A stretch of DNA of 64,000 nucleotides from CAVVDT01 sp963747005 (GCA_963747005.1 CAVVDT010000004.1:248001-312000); one strand, 5' to 3'; shown: positions 53,023 through 63,249, counted from the first letter of the stretch. Made by a program: numbers and translations. Notes: generated by a model from the sequence alone, not told the origin.

Positions 53023-53866
53023 CCGTTGGTATCACTTGATGGCCGCCAGCAAGAAGGGCGTCTCGACTGCGCAGCTTGGCCGGATGCTCGGCATCACGCA
53101 CAAGAGCGCTTGGTTTATGGCCCACAGGATCAGGGAAGCCATGAAGCCCGCCAACCATTCGCCCATCGGCGGCGAGAACAAGGTTGTCGAGGCTGACGAA
53201 ACTATTGTCGGCGGCAAAGCCAAGAACCGTGCCTTCGTCAAGGAACCGCCTCGCAAGACGACCGTGCTCACCATGATCGAGCGGGACGGCGAAGCCCGCT
53301 CCTATCGGGTGGCAAACGTGACCGCAAAGACATTGCGTCCGATCATCGTGCAGGTCGCTAGTCGCAAGAGCCACCTGATGACTGATGAACTGCGCTCCTA
53401 TATCTCCATCGGCAAGGAGTTCGCCGGGCATAGCGCCGTAAACCACTCCGCCAAGGAATTTGCCCGGCTTGGGGGCTTCGCGCATGTGAACACGGCGGAA
53501 TGCTATTTCAGCATCTTCAAGCGTGGCGTCTACGGCATCTTCCACAGCATATCCGAGGCCCACACCCCTCGGTATCTGGCCGAGTTTGATTTGAGATTTA
53601 ACACCCGTCAGAAAACCGACGCCGAGCGCGCTGCGATCATCCTGAAGGGTGCCGAAGGCAAGAGGCTGTTTTACCGGCAACCTCGTGAAACCGCGCACGC
53701 CTAAGCAAGCAGCCAGAAAGTTCCGCCACTGGCGCAAAAAGAAACCAAGGAACAACTAGCGAACGGATTCAACTCATACTGCATTTTGTGGTACGCGCGA
53801 GGTAAGCCCCCAGCATCTAGACCATGCTGGGGGCGCGCCACATAGCCATGAAAGGAGTGAACAACC

Positions 53867-54139
53867 ATGGCTCAAGGAACAGGATTTCAAGGCACCTATA
53901 AAGTCCACCCCAAATCTAAAAACGAAGTTATTGCGGGGCATTGGTATTTTGGATTTACATGCCTAACATGCCAAACTCAATTCGCCGTATTCGATGATAA
54001 TAGTGGCGGCAAAGCCCCCATTGGATTTACCGGGGAGGGTCACATAAGAGTGGCGTGTCCTCATTGTGGGGCAGATCATCTCTATACCGTGCTGCAAGTC
54101 GAACGTTTTGAGGCTGGGGGATCGCACTTGCCTCAATAA
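53867..54139 (+). CDS. Small zinc-ribbon-like passenger protein
   Basis: 90 residues with two CxxC pairs (FTCLTCQ and VACPHCGAD) that can bind zinc, separated by about 35 residues. No family is recognised. An AAAGGAG motif precedes the ATG. It lies inside the IS1595 element downstream of the transposase, so it is a passenger gene. Confidence 0.6.
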   Translation: MAQGTGFQGTYKVHPKSKNEVIAGHWYFGFTCLTCQTQFAVFDDNSGGKAPIGFTGEGHIRVACPHCGADHLYTVLQVERFEAGGSHLPQ

Positions 54140-54196
54140 CGACGCCATGCGGAATGGTGACAACGCCATCTTTCAAAAACCTATCCAGTCGGTCCA

Positions 54197-54358
54197 TCAG
54201 CGTTCATCCTGCTTGTTCGGCCGTCCGCGCTTGGCGGGACTCTTGCCGCTGTCCTTGGTAGGCTTGTGGGGCTGGTGAGGGGTTTCAAGCATGCGCTTGA
54301 GCGCAGCTTCGCGACGGCGCTCAGTTTCCTCATCACTAAAAGGCTTGTCAGATGGCAT
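54197..54358 (-). CDS. Small basic hypothetical passenger protein
   Basis: 53 residues from ATG 54358 (MPSDKPFSDEETERRREAAL), ending Lys/Arg-rich (RGRPNKQDER). Starts at 54367 and 54382 are also possible. It overlaps the start of the divergent MltR-like gene. The function is unknown. Confidence 0.5.
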   Translation of the reverse strand: MPSDKPFSDEETERRREAALKRMLETPHQPHKPTKDSGKSPAKRGRPNKQDER

Positions 54359-54903
54359 CGAAGGCATTGAAGCACCTTTCAAGGAAACCCATTCGGTCCA
54401 ACGATTTGCTCAATCGTATGAAATCGCTCGGCAGATTGCCAGACCAGGCATCGGCTCTCGTTTGTGTGGCTCTTGTGGAGCGCTACCTTGAACGAGCCAT
54501 CCTATCCCGCATGTCGCCATTGACGCCGACTGAACGAAGCGAATTGTTCCTTGGGATGTCTCCGCTGTCGACATTGTCGGCAAAAATCCGGATTGCTTAC
54601 GCCTTGGGCATAATTGGGCCTAATGGCCGTGACGATCTCAACATCCTTAAGGATGTACGAAATCAATTTGCTCATGCCTTCCATGATTTGACCTATGATG
54701 TGGCCGCGATTGCAGCCGCTTGCCAAAAACTCCACGCACCAGACAGCGCATTTTTTGTTGGCAACAATCCTGACAGAACCGTGCCGCGCTATCGGTTCAT
54801 AATAACTGCCATCACAATCTCAACTGCCCTCAGCGGGAAAGCCATAAGGGGTCCGCGACCGAAGAAATCAAGAGACAGCTTTTCGCTTGGCTTTCTCCGG
54901 TAG
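54352..54903 (+). CDS. MltR-like (mannitol repressor family/DUF4145-like) protein
   Basis: 183 residues. The pattern VERYLERAILSRM, LFLGMSPLSTLSAKIRIAYALG, LNILKDVRNQFAH is the core of MltR-type helical proteins. In a mobile element it is more likely a nucleic-acid- or stress-related passenger than a mannitol regulator (inference). Its 5' end overlaps a divergent small gene and its 3' end overlaps another. Confidence 0.7.
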   Translation: MASKALKHLSRKPIRSNDLLNRMKSLGRLPDQASALVCVALVERYLERAILSRMSPLTPTERSELFLGMSPLSTLSAKIRIAYALGIIGPNGRDDLNILKDVRNQFAHAFHDLTYDVAAIAAACQKLHAPDSAFFVGNNPDRTVPRYRFIITAITISTALSGKAIRGPRPKKSRDSFSLGFLR

Positions 54904-55071
54904 CCCACGGATAGCCGCCCGCTGCATTTCCTCAAAAATCTCGCGGGCAGTATCGGCGCAGGTTGTCACATCAGGAGAATATTCGGCAACAATTCTAGCG
55001 CCAGCCTCGATCATCTCAGGCGTAATCTCAATCTCTGACTTTTCCAGCGCTGGCCTGTCATCGTGGGGCAT
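54868..55071 (-). CDS. Small hypothetical passenger protein
   Basis: 67 residues, mostly helical and acidic (ITPEMIEAGARIVAEYSPD, AREIFEEMQRAAIRG). It is convergent with and overlaps the MltR-like gene, near the right end of the IS1595 element. No family is recognised. Confidence 0.55.
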   Translation of the reverse strand: MPHDDRPALEKSEIEITPEMIEAGARIVAEYSPDVTTCADTAREIFEEMQRAAIRGLPEKAKRKAVS

Positions 55072-55108
55072 ATCACACCTGATTCGCTAAGTTAAGTATA
55101 ATGTTGCC

Positions 55109-55721
55109 GGAGTTCCTGGAGAGGCAAAGAGGCGAATTCCTGTTGAATTTTATGGCGGAACACGTCAATCGCCACGCCACATATGCGGAGGTGTCAGCAT
55201 CATTCGGACGCTTTCTCGCCGACCCAGATTGGTCGGACGACTTTGACGGCTTGCCGCCGGGATGGAGCAACGAGCAACGTGTTCTTTATTTATTGCGGCG
55301 CAAGATTAAAAACAGCGGGGCGGCAACTTATCTGCCGGACTTTCCAATTCACAAACCTCTGGAACACCGCGTGAAAATGCGCTTGCTCCTCGGCACCCGA
55401 AATGTGAAGGGTCTCGAGGTTTTTCGAAATGTTCAAGCCAAGGTCGAACGGCGAGAGATCGAAACTCGGAACCAACTGCGCAACGCGGGCAGGCCTCAGA
55501 TCAGTCTGTTCTCGGACGATGAGATTGCCGCTTTGGAGCAAGAAACCGCAGGGATCGGATGCCTAAGATATCGGCATGAAGCTGAGAGGCGCATCATTGA
55601 ACTTCTAAAACAATCCCACACCATGTGCTTCGGGGACATCGCAAGTGATATACTTGAAAATGTGCCAATGCGTCTTCCGCAGATCAATTCGCTTCTCAAC
55701 CGACTGAAACAGGATGGTTAA
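55109..55721 (+). pseudogene. tcmP, 3' part
   Basis: This continues the interrupted TcmP frame immediately after the right-hand target duplication: LERQRGEFLLNFMAEHVNRH, later YLLRRKIKNSGAATYLPDFP, and a C-terminal winged-helix-like part (CFGDIASDILENVPMRL). The extensive fit to the 5' part shows that the gene was intact before the IS arrived. Confidence 0.85.
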
Positions 55722-55845
55722 GGTTGACTTTAGCCTGCCGCCACTGAAGCGGGTCCCACAGCCGAGGACCCTCATCACCTTATCCGACGATGGCAGTTCG
55801 CATCTGCCGCTTTGAGGTTGAGGTCTCGGCTTCAGGCCTTTACCG

Positions 55846-57306
55846 TCACGCCTCCAGCCGGTCCCAGTACCACTTGGCCAGCTTTTCCCAAACGGCATCC
55901 TTTTCCGAGGCGTCCTCGACGCCGTGGTTGAGGTCGGGATTGTCGTTGACCTCGATCACGAAGACACCGTCAGGCGTCTGCTTCAGGTCGACGCCATAGA
56001 GCCCGTCGCCCATGAGGCGTGCGGCCTTGACGGCCGTCTCCACCACATCCGACGGCACCGCGGTGAGGGCTACGGTGGTAAATCCGCCCTCGTCCGGCGC
56101 CTTGCCGGCCTCGTGGCGCACCACCTGCCAATGGCGCTTCACCATGTGATATTGACAGGCGAACAATGGCTCGCCATCCAGCACCCCGATGCGCCAGTCG
56201 AACGATGTGGGCAGGAACGCCTGGGCAATCAGCAGGTCGGATTCATCGAGCAGGCGCTTCAGCCGCTCCTTCAGCGCATCCGCATCGTCGCATTTGAAGA
56301 CGCCGCGGCTGAAGGCGCCGTCGGGTATCTTGAGGACCACCGGCCAGCCGAGCCGCTCGGCCAAGCCCTCGGCGTCCTTCATGCCTTGCACCACCGCGGT
56401 CCGCGGCGTCGGCACTCCCGCCGCCCCGAGGCGCTCGGCCAGATAAACCTTGTTGGTGCAGCGGATCATCGACTGGGGATCGTCGATGACCGGCATGCCT
56501 TCCTGCTGTGCCCGGCGGGCAAAGCGGTAGGTGAAATTGTCGATTTTGGTGGTGGCGCGGATGAACAGGGCATCGTATTCGGCCAGCCGGTCGAGGTCGC
56601 CCTTGTTGATGGGGTCGACCGCGATGCTCATGCGCGCCGCAATGCGGGCAAAATACTTCAGGCTCGCCTGGGTGGACGGCGCCAGTTCCTCCTCCGGATC
56701 GATCAGCACGGCAAGGGTGTATTTGGCCTGCACCCGGGCCTTGGCGTCGCGCCAGGTGCCGCGCGTATGCTCGGTCATGGCGGCAAGGAAGAAGGCGCGC
56801 TCGTCGCCGGCCAGCGCATTCATCCCCACCGCCGAGATGCGGTCGATGGCACGCCGCCCGTCACCCGTGCCGTTGACGCGCAGGATGGGCACGCGAAACC
56901 AGTCGAACAGCAACCGGGCAAAGGGCGCAAGGGCTGCCGGCTGCACCTGCCCGAAGCACACCAGCAGCTTCATCGGTCCCGCCGGCAGGGCATCGGCGGC
57001 CTTGGCGAGGCAACGATTGAGCGTTTCCTGCAATTCCGGCAGGGCACGCTCATAGAGCGTCTTGCGCGACAGTTCGGCGATGGTCTCGACGCTGGGGATG
57101 ACGCGATGACCGCGCGCCTCGGCCAAGAGCGAGCAATAATAGCCCGCCCCCTGATAGCCGTAGCTGCGGGCCAGATTGATGATGTTGGGCTTGGAATTGC
57201 CGAAAAGCTGTGGCCGCGACAGGTAATCCCTGGTCGTCATGACCTTGTGCGGCGTGTCGGCATTGGAAACGTCACGGTCGTGATCGACCAGAATGAGCCA
57301 ACTCAT
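55846..57306 (-). CDS. RimK-like ATP-grasp ligase with RLAN-type N-terminal domain
   Basis: 486 residues. N-terminal alpha/beta domain (about 1-190; LILVDHDRDVSN), then ATP-grasp (about 280-480) with VVLKIPDGAFSRGVFK (ATP-binding lysine loop), LIAQAFLPTSFDWRIGVLDG and metal-binding DGVFVIEVNDNPDLNHG. Such enzymes add amino acids to peptides or proteins. The start overlaps the stop of the upstream GNAT-C39 gene as ATGA. Its last 20 codons are duplicated at 48957-49016 on the far side of the insertion. Confidence 0.87.
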   Translation of the reverse strand: MSWLILVDHDRDVSNADTPHKVMTTRDYLSRPQLFGNSKPNIINLARSYGYQGAGYYCSLLAEARGHRVIPSVETIAELSRKTLYERALPELQETLNRCLAKAADALPAGPMKLLVCFGQVQPAALAPFARLLFDWFRVPILRVNGTGDGRRAIDRISAVGMNALAGDERAFFLAAMTEHTRGTWRDAKARVQAKYTLAVLIDPEEELAPSTQASLKYFARIAARMSIAVDPINKGDLDRLAEYDALFIRATTKIDNFTYRFARRAQQEGMPVIDDPQSMIRCTNKVYLAERLGAAGVPTPRTAVVQGMKDAEGLAERLGWPVVLKIPDGAFSRGVFKCDDADALKERLKRLLDESDLLIAQAFLPTSFDWRIGVLDGEPLFACQYHMVKRHWQVVRHEAGKAPDEGGFTTVALTAVPSDVVETAVKAARLMGDGLYGVDLKQTPDGVFVIEVNDNPDLNHGVEDASEKDAVWEKLAKWYWDRLEA

Positions 57307-58430
57307 AGACTAGGTATTGCCTCCACAACAATGGCCGCCCTGAGGCGCGAGCGCCCGTAGGCGGCAATGCTTTCAAACTCGTCCATGGGAATAGCGAGAC
57401 CGGCCTTGCCCAGCGGCACTTCGTGCTCGTCGGGATCCACGAACGGATCATGGGCGAATATATAGCGTTGATCGTGATCATATACCACGATCCAATGCGG
57501 CACCCGTTCGCGATACATGCGGTAGGTGGAAATCAGCGCGATGACCGCCGCACCCCGGTCGAGCGCGGCAATGAGATCATCGATACCAAGGGCCTGCTCC
57601 ATGACCGGTATGCCGGCCGCCTCGATCTCGTCGCGGTAGTCGGCCTGCACTTCGGCCATGATCTCGCGCTTTGATTCGTTGCGCATGCCCTCGATGAAAT
57701 AGGGGCCCGGCTGATTTACATGCAACGCCACCTTGCGGCCGCGTCGCGCCGTTGCCAGCGTCACTCCCAGCGGATCGCACCCGCCGGGCGCCGAGATGAG
57801 ATAGATGCTGGTCGCCTCGCGCCACAAGCGGAATTCCAGCCGCCGGCTGAACGGCTCCGACGCGCCCGTTGCCGCCAGCACCATCATGATGGCGGCCGGC
57901 CCGCAGGTGAAATCGCTCGTCTGGGCATAATAGGGTACGTTGCGCGCCGTCGACGGGGCATGGCCGATCAGCGACTTCTCCAGCCGCAAGGCATCGGCGT
58001 GATCCTCGTAATAATCGAGGCAGCGGGCGAAAAGTCTGTAGCCGCGATCTTGATAGAGCGCGATGGCCGGCTGGTTGTCGGGCCTGACCTCGAGCCGCAT
58101 GAACAGTTCGCCATGCTGGCGCGCCGCCTCCTCGGCCGCCTCCATCAGAGCCCGGCCCACGCCCTTGCCGCGCGCGCCTTGCGCGGTCGCGATGGAATAG
58201 AGCCGGGCGACCGACGTGGTGCGCCGATAGAGGTTAAGGGCATAGCCGGCAATGCCGCCATCGGTCCCTTGCGCCACCAGCACCGCCGCCGATGAGGAAT
58301 TGATGAAACGGAGGAAACTGCGCCGGCTTATCCGGTCGGTCTCGAATGCCGCATTCTCCAGCGCCGCCAGCGCCTCGACGTCAGCCGGGGTGGCAGCGCG
58401 AATCAGCGGCGGTGAAGCAGCACCGCCCAT
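57303..58430 (-). CDS. Fused GNAT acetyltransferase / C39-like cysteine peptidase
   Basis: 375 residues. GNAT domain about 8-150 with GARGKGVGRALMEAAEE (acetyl-CoA loop). C39-like peptidase domain about 165-375: SDFTCGPAAIMMVLA (Cys176), PHWIVVYDHD (His312, Asp318 or Asp320). Translational coupling to the RimK-like ligase suggests a shared pathway: peptide ligation, N-acetylation and cleavage. The start at 58430 is where GNAT similarity begins; purA ends 12 bp upstream. Confidence 0.83.
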   Translation of the reverse strand: MGGAASPPLIRAATPADVEALAALENAAFETDRISRRSFLRFINSSSAAVLVAQGTDGGIAGYALNLYRRTTSVARLYSIATAQGARGKGVGRALMEAAEEAARQHGELFMRLEVRPDNQPAIALYQDRGYRLFARCLDYYEDHADALRLEKSLIGHAPSTARNVPYYAQTSDFTCGPAAIMMVLAATGASEPFSRRLEFRLWREATSIYLISAPGGCDPLGVTLATARRGRKVALHVNQPGPYFIEGMRNESKREIMAEVQADYRDEIEAAGIPVMEQALGIDDLIAALDRGAAVIALISTYRMYRERVPHWIVVYDHDQRYIFAHDPFVDPDEHEVPLGKAGLAIPMDEFESIAAYGRSRLRAAIVVEAIPSL

Positions 58431-58441
58431 CGTCAGCCTAA

Positions 58442-59734
<1,293 letters not shown>

Positions 59735-59763
59735 AGGCGAACTATCCTCTCGCGCGCAAAGCA

Positions 59764-59796
59764 AACGGCCCCGGGGCGCTGATCGCCGGGGCCGTT
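59764..59796 (-). terminator. Intrinsic terminator-like hairpin
   Basis: Perfect 11-bp arms AACGGCCCCGG and CCGGGGCCGTT with an 11-base loop. On the minus strand it is followed by TTTGCTTTG. It lies between the end of the DUF4139 gene (59871) and the purA start and probably ends the former's transcript. Confidence 0.7.
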
Positions 59797-59870
59797 GAGA
59801 GTGTTTAAAGCATCGCCAGGGGAATGGAAAGCGACAAGCTGCCGCCTGTACCCGCCGCGAGTACGCTCCT

Positions 59871-61532
59871 TCACTGGATCGGCGGCAGGTCCATGTTCTT
59901 CGGCCAGGTGATGCGGTAGCCGAAATTGATGGTTTCTTCCGCACCCAGCTTGAGGTTCCGCGTCCACGCCATGATGCCGCGCTCCTTGTCGACGTTGCGT
60001 TCATCCGGCGCCGTCATGCCAGAAAGCATTTCCACCTTGATGTCCTGATGGGTGGAAAAGGGCATGCGATCGATCAACCGCACCGCAATGGCGCGCTCAT
60101 GCAGGTTCTTGATGCTGGTCGAATAGGCCCGCTCGGCAATGTTGTCGGTGGAGATGATGCCGGTTTCTCCCGACTTGCGGATCGTCTCGGCGCGTTTGAC
60201 CTTGACCCGGTCATCGACACCGAAACCGAGGTCGTGTTCCTCGCCCGGGTTGAGCAACGGCAATTGGCCGCGCCCGAGGAAAACACCGTCGCGATAGATC
60301 ATCACCCGACCCGGCAACGTCGGTGCATCGCCCTTGAGCGTGAACTTGGCTGTCAGATAGGCCTTTGGATCGAGGCGCGGAACGGCAACCGCTTCGAGCG
60401 CCGCCGGCAGATCGACGGTCGAGATGCGCACGCCCTTGGCCTCACCGGAATTGTCGATCGTCTGGCGGCCGGAAATCCTGTAAAGCGCCTGGAACCCGGC
60501 CGTTTCCACCTGCGCCTCGGCCTCGCGTGCCTGATCGGCGTTCATGGCCTGATCGCTGGCAAGGCCGGTCGACTGCGGGGCCTGGGCAGACTGCACGGCC
60601 TTCTGCCTGGCCGCCCCCAGCTTCATTTCCGCCACGGGCGGGCGCGGCCCCAGAGGTTCGGGCTGCAACTGGGGCGCCTCGGTGGCACCGCTTACCCGCG
60701 CCGTCGACAAGGTAAGTTCCACGCCGGGCCAGGCCTCAGGGGTGCGTTGTTGAACCTCGGCGCGACTGACAAGGTTCAGTGTCGGAGCGCGATCGCTGCT
60801 GCCGGTATCAAGACGGGCATCGTAAACCGGCGTCCAGCCGGCGGCCCTGACCGCGTAACGCAGGGCAAAGCGCGCCTCGCCCGGCCCATCCGCCGTCACT
60901 GCGATCGTCAGCACCGAACGGTAGGTCTGCTGCGGCGACAGCAACTGCTCCTGGCGCCGCAGGTCCTCCATCTCCTTGTCGATCGCCTGTTGTCGGGTCT
61001 GCGCCGCCACCACCGTGTCGGTCATGGACTTGAGGCGTGAAGCGGCGAGATCGAGGACCTGCGCCACGTCGCCGGCGGAAATGGTACCGCCCTTGTCGCC
61101 TTTTCCCGGGGCTATGGCATCGCGCCCCAGCGCCCCCAGCAGGTCCTTTTGAAAGTCCTGGTCGGCAATGCTGCGCTCGAGTTTGCGCTGCTCTGCTTCC
61201 AGCGCGTTGATCTGCGCCTCGATCGCCTTGCGCCGCGCTTCGGTATCATCGCTCTTCACCACCTCGTTGCGCACATCGACCGAGCCGATGACCAGTCCCG
61301 CCGACGAGAAACCCTGCACCCGCACGCTGGCCGCATCGATGCCACCCGGCAGGTTCCTGACGATAACGCTGTGCTGGCCTGCCGGCAGGGCGAGACTGAT
61401 GACCCGCGTCACCTCCGCTCCGCGCGGAAACACGGTGACCGCATCGACCCGCGATGCGACGTTGAATTCATCGCCGAGAACGGGGCAAAGGCTCGTCGTC
61501 AGGGCAAGGCCGACAAGGGCAAGGCGTAGCAT
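59871..61532 (-). CDS. DUF4139 / mucoidy inhibitor MuiA family protein
   Basis: 553 residues: signal peptide (MLRLALVGLALTTSLCPVLG), DUF4140-like N-terminal domain (DAVTVFPRGAEVTR), a coiled-coil (about 100-200), and the DUF4139 beta-rich domain (RYAVRAAGWTPVYDARLDT, FTLKGDAPTLPGRVMIYRDG). It is exported and of unknown biochemical function; the MuiA name comes from a reported effect on capsule in enterobacteria. A hairpin terminator follows. Confidence 0.87.
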   Translation of the reverse strand: MLRLALVGLALTTSLCPVLGDEFNVASRVDAVTVFPRGAEVTRVISLALPAGQHSVIVRNLPGGIDAASVRVQGFSSAGLVIGSVDVRNEVVKSDDTEARRKAIEAQINALEAEQRKLERSIADQDFQKDLLGALGRDAIAPGKGDKGGTISAGDVAQVLDLAASRLKSMTDTVVAAQTRQQAIDKEMEDLRRQEQLLSPQQTYRSVLTIAVTADGPGEARFALRYAVRAAGWTPVYDARLDTGSSDRAPTLNLVSRAEVQQRTPEAWPGVELTLSTARVSGATEAPQLQPEPLGPRPPVAEMKLGAARQKAVQSAQAPQSTGLASDQAMNADQAREAEAQVETAGFQALYRISGRQTIDNSGEAKGVRISTVDLPAALEAVAVPRLDPKAYLTAKFTLKGDAPTLPGRVMIYRDGVFLGRGQLPLLNPGEEHDLGFGVDDRVKVKRAETIRKSGETGIISTDNIAERAYSTSIKNLHERAIAVRLIDRMPFSTHQDIKVEMLSGMTAPDERNVDKERGIMAWTRNLKLGAEETINFGYRITWPKNMDLPPIQ

Positions 61533-61618
61533 CGACTTGGTCTCCGTTGTGATCTGTGTGCGCCCCTCGCAGCCAGCGGATTACATCATGCAGGTTACAG
61601 CCAGCTCACCGCAAGGCA

Positions 61619-63205
61619 TCAAAAGCGCAAAGGCTTGGCCTGGCGCACATGCGGCAGGTCGTCTACCGCCTTGAGTACATCAGGCGCTATCGCCTCGTCG
61701 ATTTCAATGAGCGCGATGGCATCGCCGCCACGGGCCTGACGGCCGAGATGGAAGGTGGCGATATTGACCCCGGCATTGCCCAGCGTTGTGCCGAGGGCGC
61801 CGATGAAGCCGGGCTTGTCGTCGTTGGTGAGGTAGAGCATGTGCGGCCCGAGCTCGGCCTCCATGTTGATGCCCTTGATCTGGATGATGCGCGGGCGGCC
61901 ATCGGAAAAGACGGTGCCGGCCACCGAACGCTCCTGCCGCTCGGTCTTCACCGTGAGACGCACATAGGATTCGTAGGTGCCGCGCGGCGTCTGGCGGATT
62001 TCATCGACCTTGATGCCGCGCTTGCGCGCCACCACCGGAGCCGAGACCATGTTGACGTCGCCGAGCAGCGGCCTCAGCAGGCCGGCCAGCAGCGCCGAGG
62101 TCAGGGCGCGGGTATTCATCTCCGCCACCTCGCCGGCGTATTCGATGACCAGCCCGGTAATCGCCGTCTCCGTGAGCTGGCCGGCGAACGAGCCGATCTG
62201 GTCAACCAGCGTGATGAAGGGCTTGAGGCGTGGTGCCTCCTCGGCACTGATGGAGGGCATATTGAGCGCATTGGTGACGGCGCCGGTGGTGAGATAATCC
62301 GCCATCTGCTCGGCGACCTGCAGGGCGACATTTTCCTGCGCTTCCGACGTCGATGCCCCCAGATGCGGGGTGCAGACCACGTTCTCATGGGCAAACAGGG
62401 CATTTTCCGTCGCCGGCTCCACCTCGAACACATCGAGCGCCGCGCCCGCCACATGGCCGCTCTCGAGGGCTTCGAGCAGCGCTGCCTCGACCACCAGCCC
62501 GCCACGGGCGCAGTTGATCACCCTGACTCCCGGCTTCATGCGGGCAAGGGCTGAGGCATCGATGATGTTGCGGGTCTTGTCGGTGAGCGGGGTATGTATC
62601 GAAACCACATCGGCCCGGGCCAGAAGCTGGTCGAAATCCACCTTCTCCACCCCGATCTCGACCGCCCGCTCCGGCGTCAGGTAGGGATCGTAGGCGATCA
62701 CCTTCATGTGCAGGCCCAGCGCCCGGTTGGCGACGATCGAGCCGATGTTGCCGCAGCCGATGAGACCCAGCGTCTTGTGGAAGAGTTCCATCCCCATGAA
62801 GCGGTTCTTCTCCCACTTACCCGCCTTCGTCGACTGGTTGGCGAGCGGGATCTGGCGCGCCAGCGCCATCATCATGGCGATGGCGTGCTCCGCCGTGGTG
62901 ACGGCATTGCCGAGCGGGGTGTTCATGACGATGATGCCGCGCTGGGTGGCGGCGGCCAGATCGATGTTGTCGACGCCGATCCCCGCCCGGCCGATGACCT
63001 TGAGGCGCGGCGCGGCAGCGATGACCTTCGATGTCACCTTGCTCGCCGAACGGATGGCAAGGCCGTCCGCCTCCGCCACAGCGGCGGCGAAGGCCTCCTT
63101 GTCCTTGCCGAGATCGGGTCGATAGTCCACCTCGATGCCGCGCGCCTTGAAGACGTCGACGGCGGCAGGGCTGAGCTTGTCGGAAATGAGAACGCGGGGT
63201 GCCAT
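61619..63205 (-). CDS. serA: D-3-phosphoglycerate dehydrogenase
   Basis: 528 residues, the long form: catalytic/nucleotide-binding domain with the NAD motif GLIGCGNIGS (about 146-155) and the catalytic region with CTPHLGAST; then the extra ASB domain and a C-terminal ACT domain (MLYLTNDDKPGFIGALG). It oxidises 3-phosphoglycerate in the first step of serine synthesis; the ACT domain may permit serine feedback. Lies 44 bp downstream of serC, the next step in the pathway, so a serCA operon is likely. Confidence 0.97.
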   Translation of the reverse strand: MAPRVLISDKLSPAAVDVFKARGIEVDYRPDLGKDKEAFAAAVAEADGLAIRSASKVTSKVIAAAPRLKVIGRAGIGVDNIDLAAATQRGIIVMNTPLGNAVTTAEHAIAMMMALARQIPLANQSTKAGKWEKNRFMGMELFHKTLGLIGCGNIGSIVANRALGLHMKVIAYDPYLTPERAVEIGVEKVDFDQLLARADVVSIHTPLTDKTRNIIDASALARMKPGVRVINCARGGLVVEAALLEALESGHVAGAALDVFEVEPATENALFAHENVVCTPHLGASTSEAQENVALQVAEQMADYLTTGAVTNALNMPSISAEEAPRLKPFITLVDQIGSFAGQLTETAITGLVIEYAGEVAEMNTRALTSALLAGLLRPLLGDVNMVSAPVVARKRGIKVDEIRQTPRGTYESYVRLTVKTERQERSVAGTVFSDGRPRIIQIKGINMEAELGPHMLYLTNDDKPGFIGALGTTLGNAGVNIATFHLGRQARGGDAIALIEIDEAIAPDVLKAVDDLPHVRQAKPLRF

Positions 63206-63249
63206 GGGGCTCTCCTGTCAGATGACTTGAAAAACGGCTGGTAAGCGAT

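Larger units (their letters stand above)
51869..53031 (+). mobile_element. IS630-family insertion sequence, copy 2
   Basis: 1163 bp with the same terminal repeats as copy 1 and the same orientation. It is flanked by TCA on both sides (51866-51868 and 53032-53034). Only 102 bp of host sequence separates it from copy 1. Near-identity of the two copies indicates recent transposition. Confidence 0.9.
50461..53704 (+). pseudogene. IS1595 family transposase, interrupted by two IS630 copies
   Basis: Three coding pieces. Piece 1 (50461-50606): zinc-ribbon start with CPHCGSTNVH. Piece 2 (51770-51868): YYICRDCRDKFTIRTGTVFE and IPLHKWLLATH. Piece 3 (53035-53704): LMAASKKGVSTAQLGRMLG, then the ISXO2-type DDE domain with EADETIVGGKAK and a C-terminal HVNTAECYFSIFKRGVYG. 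After removal of the two IS630 copies with their three-base duplications the pieces join in frame. Confidence 0.87.
50393..55108. mobile_element. IS1595-family (ISXO2-like) element with passenger genes, carrying two IS630 insertions
   Basis: Terminal inverted repeats: left GGCAACATTATACTT..., right end the complement of GGCAACATTATACTTAACTTA. They are flanked by a perfect 8-bp target duplication GGAGTTCC (50385-50392 and 55109-55116), the size normal for IS1595. Total 4716 bp; removing both IS630 copies with their duplications leaves about 2.39 kb. It contains a broken transposase and four small passenger genes. Confidence 0.88.

Noticed and set aside
50607..53031. Composite transposon formed by the two IS630 copies
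   Set aside because: Only 102 bp of the IS1595 transposase lies between them and each copy has its own target duplication, so they inserted independently.
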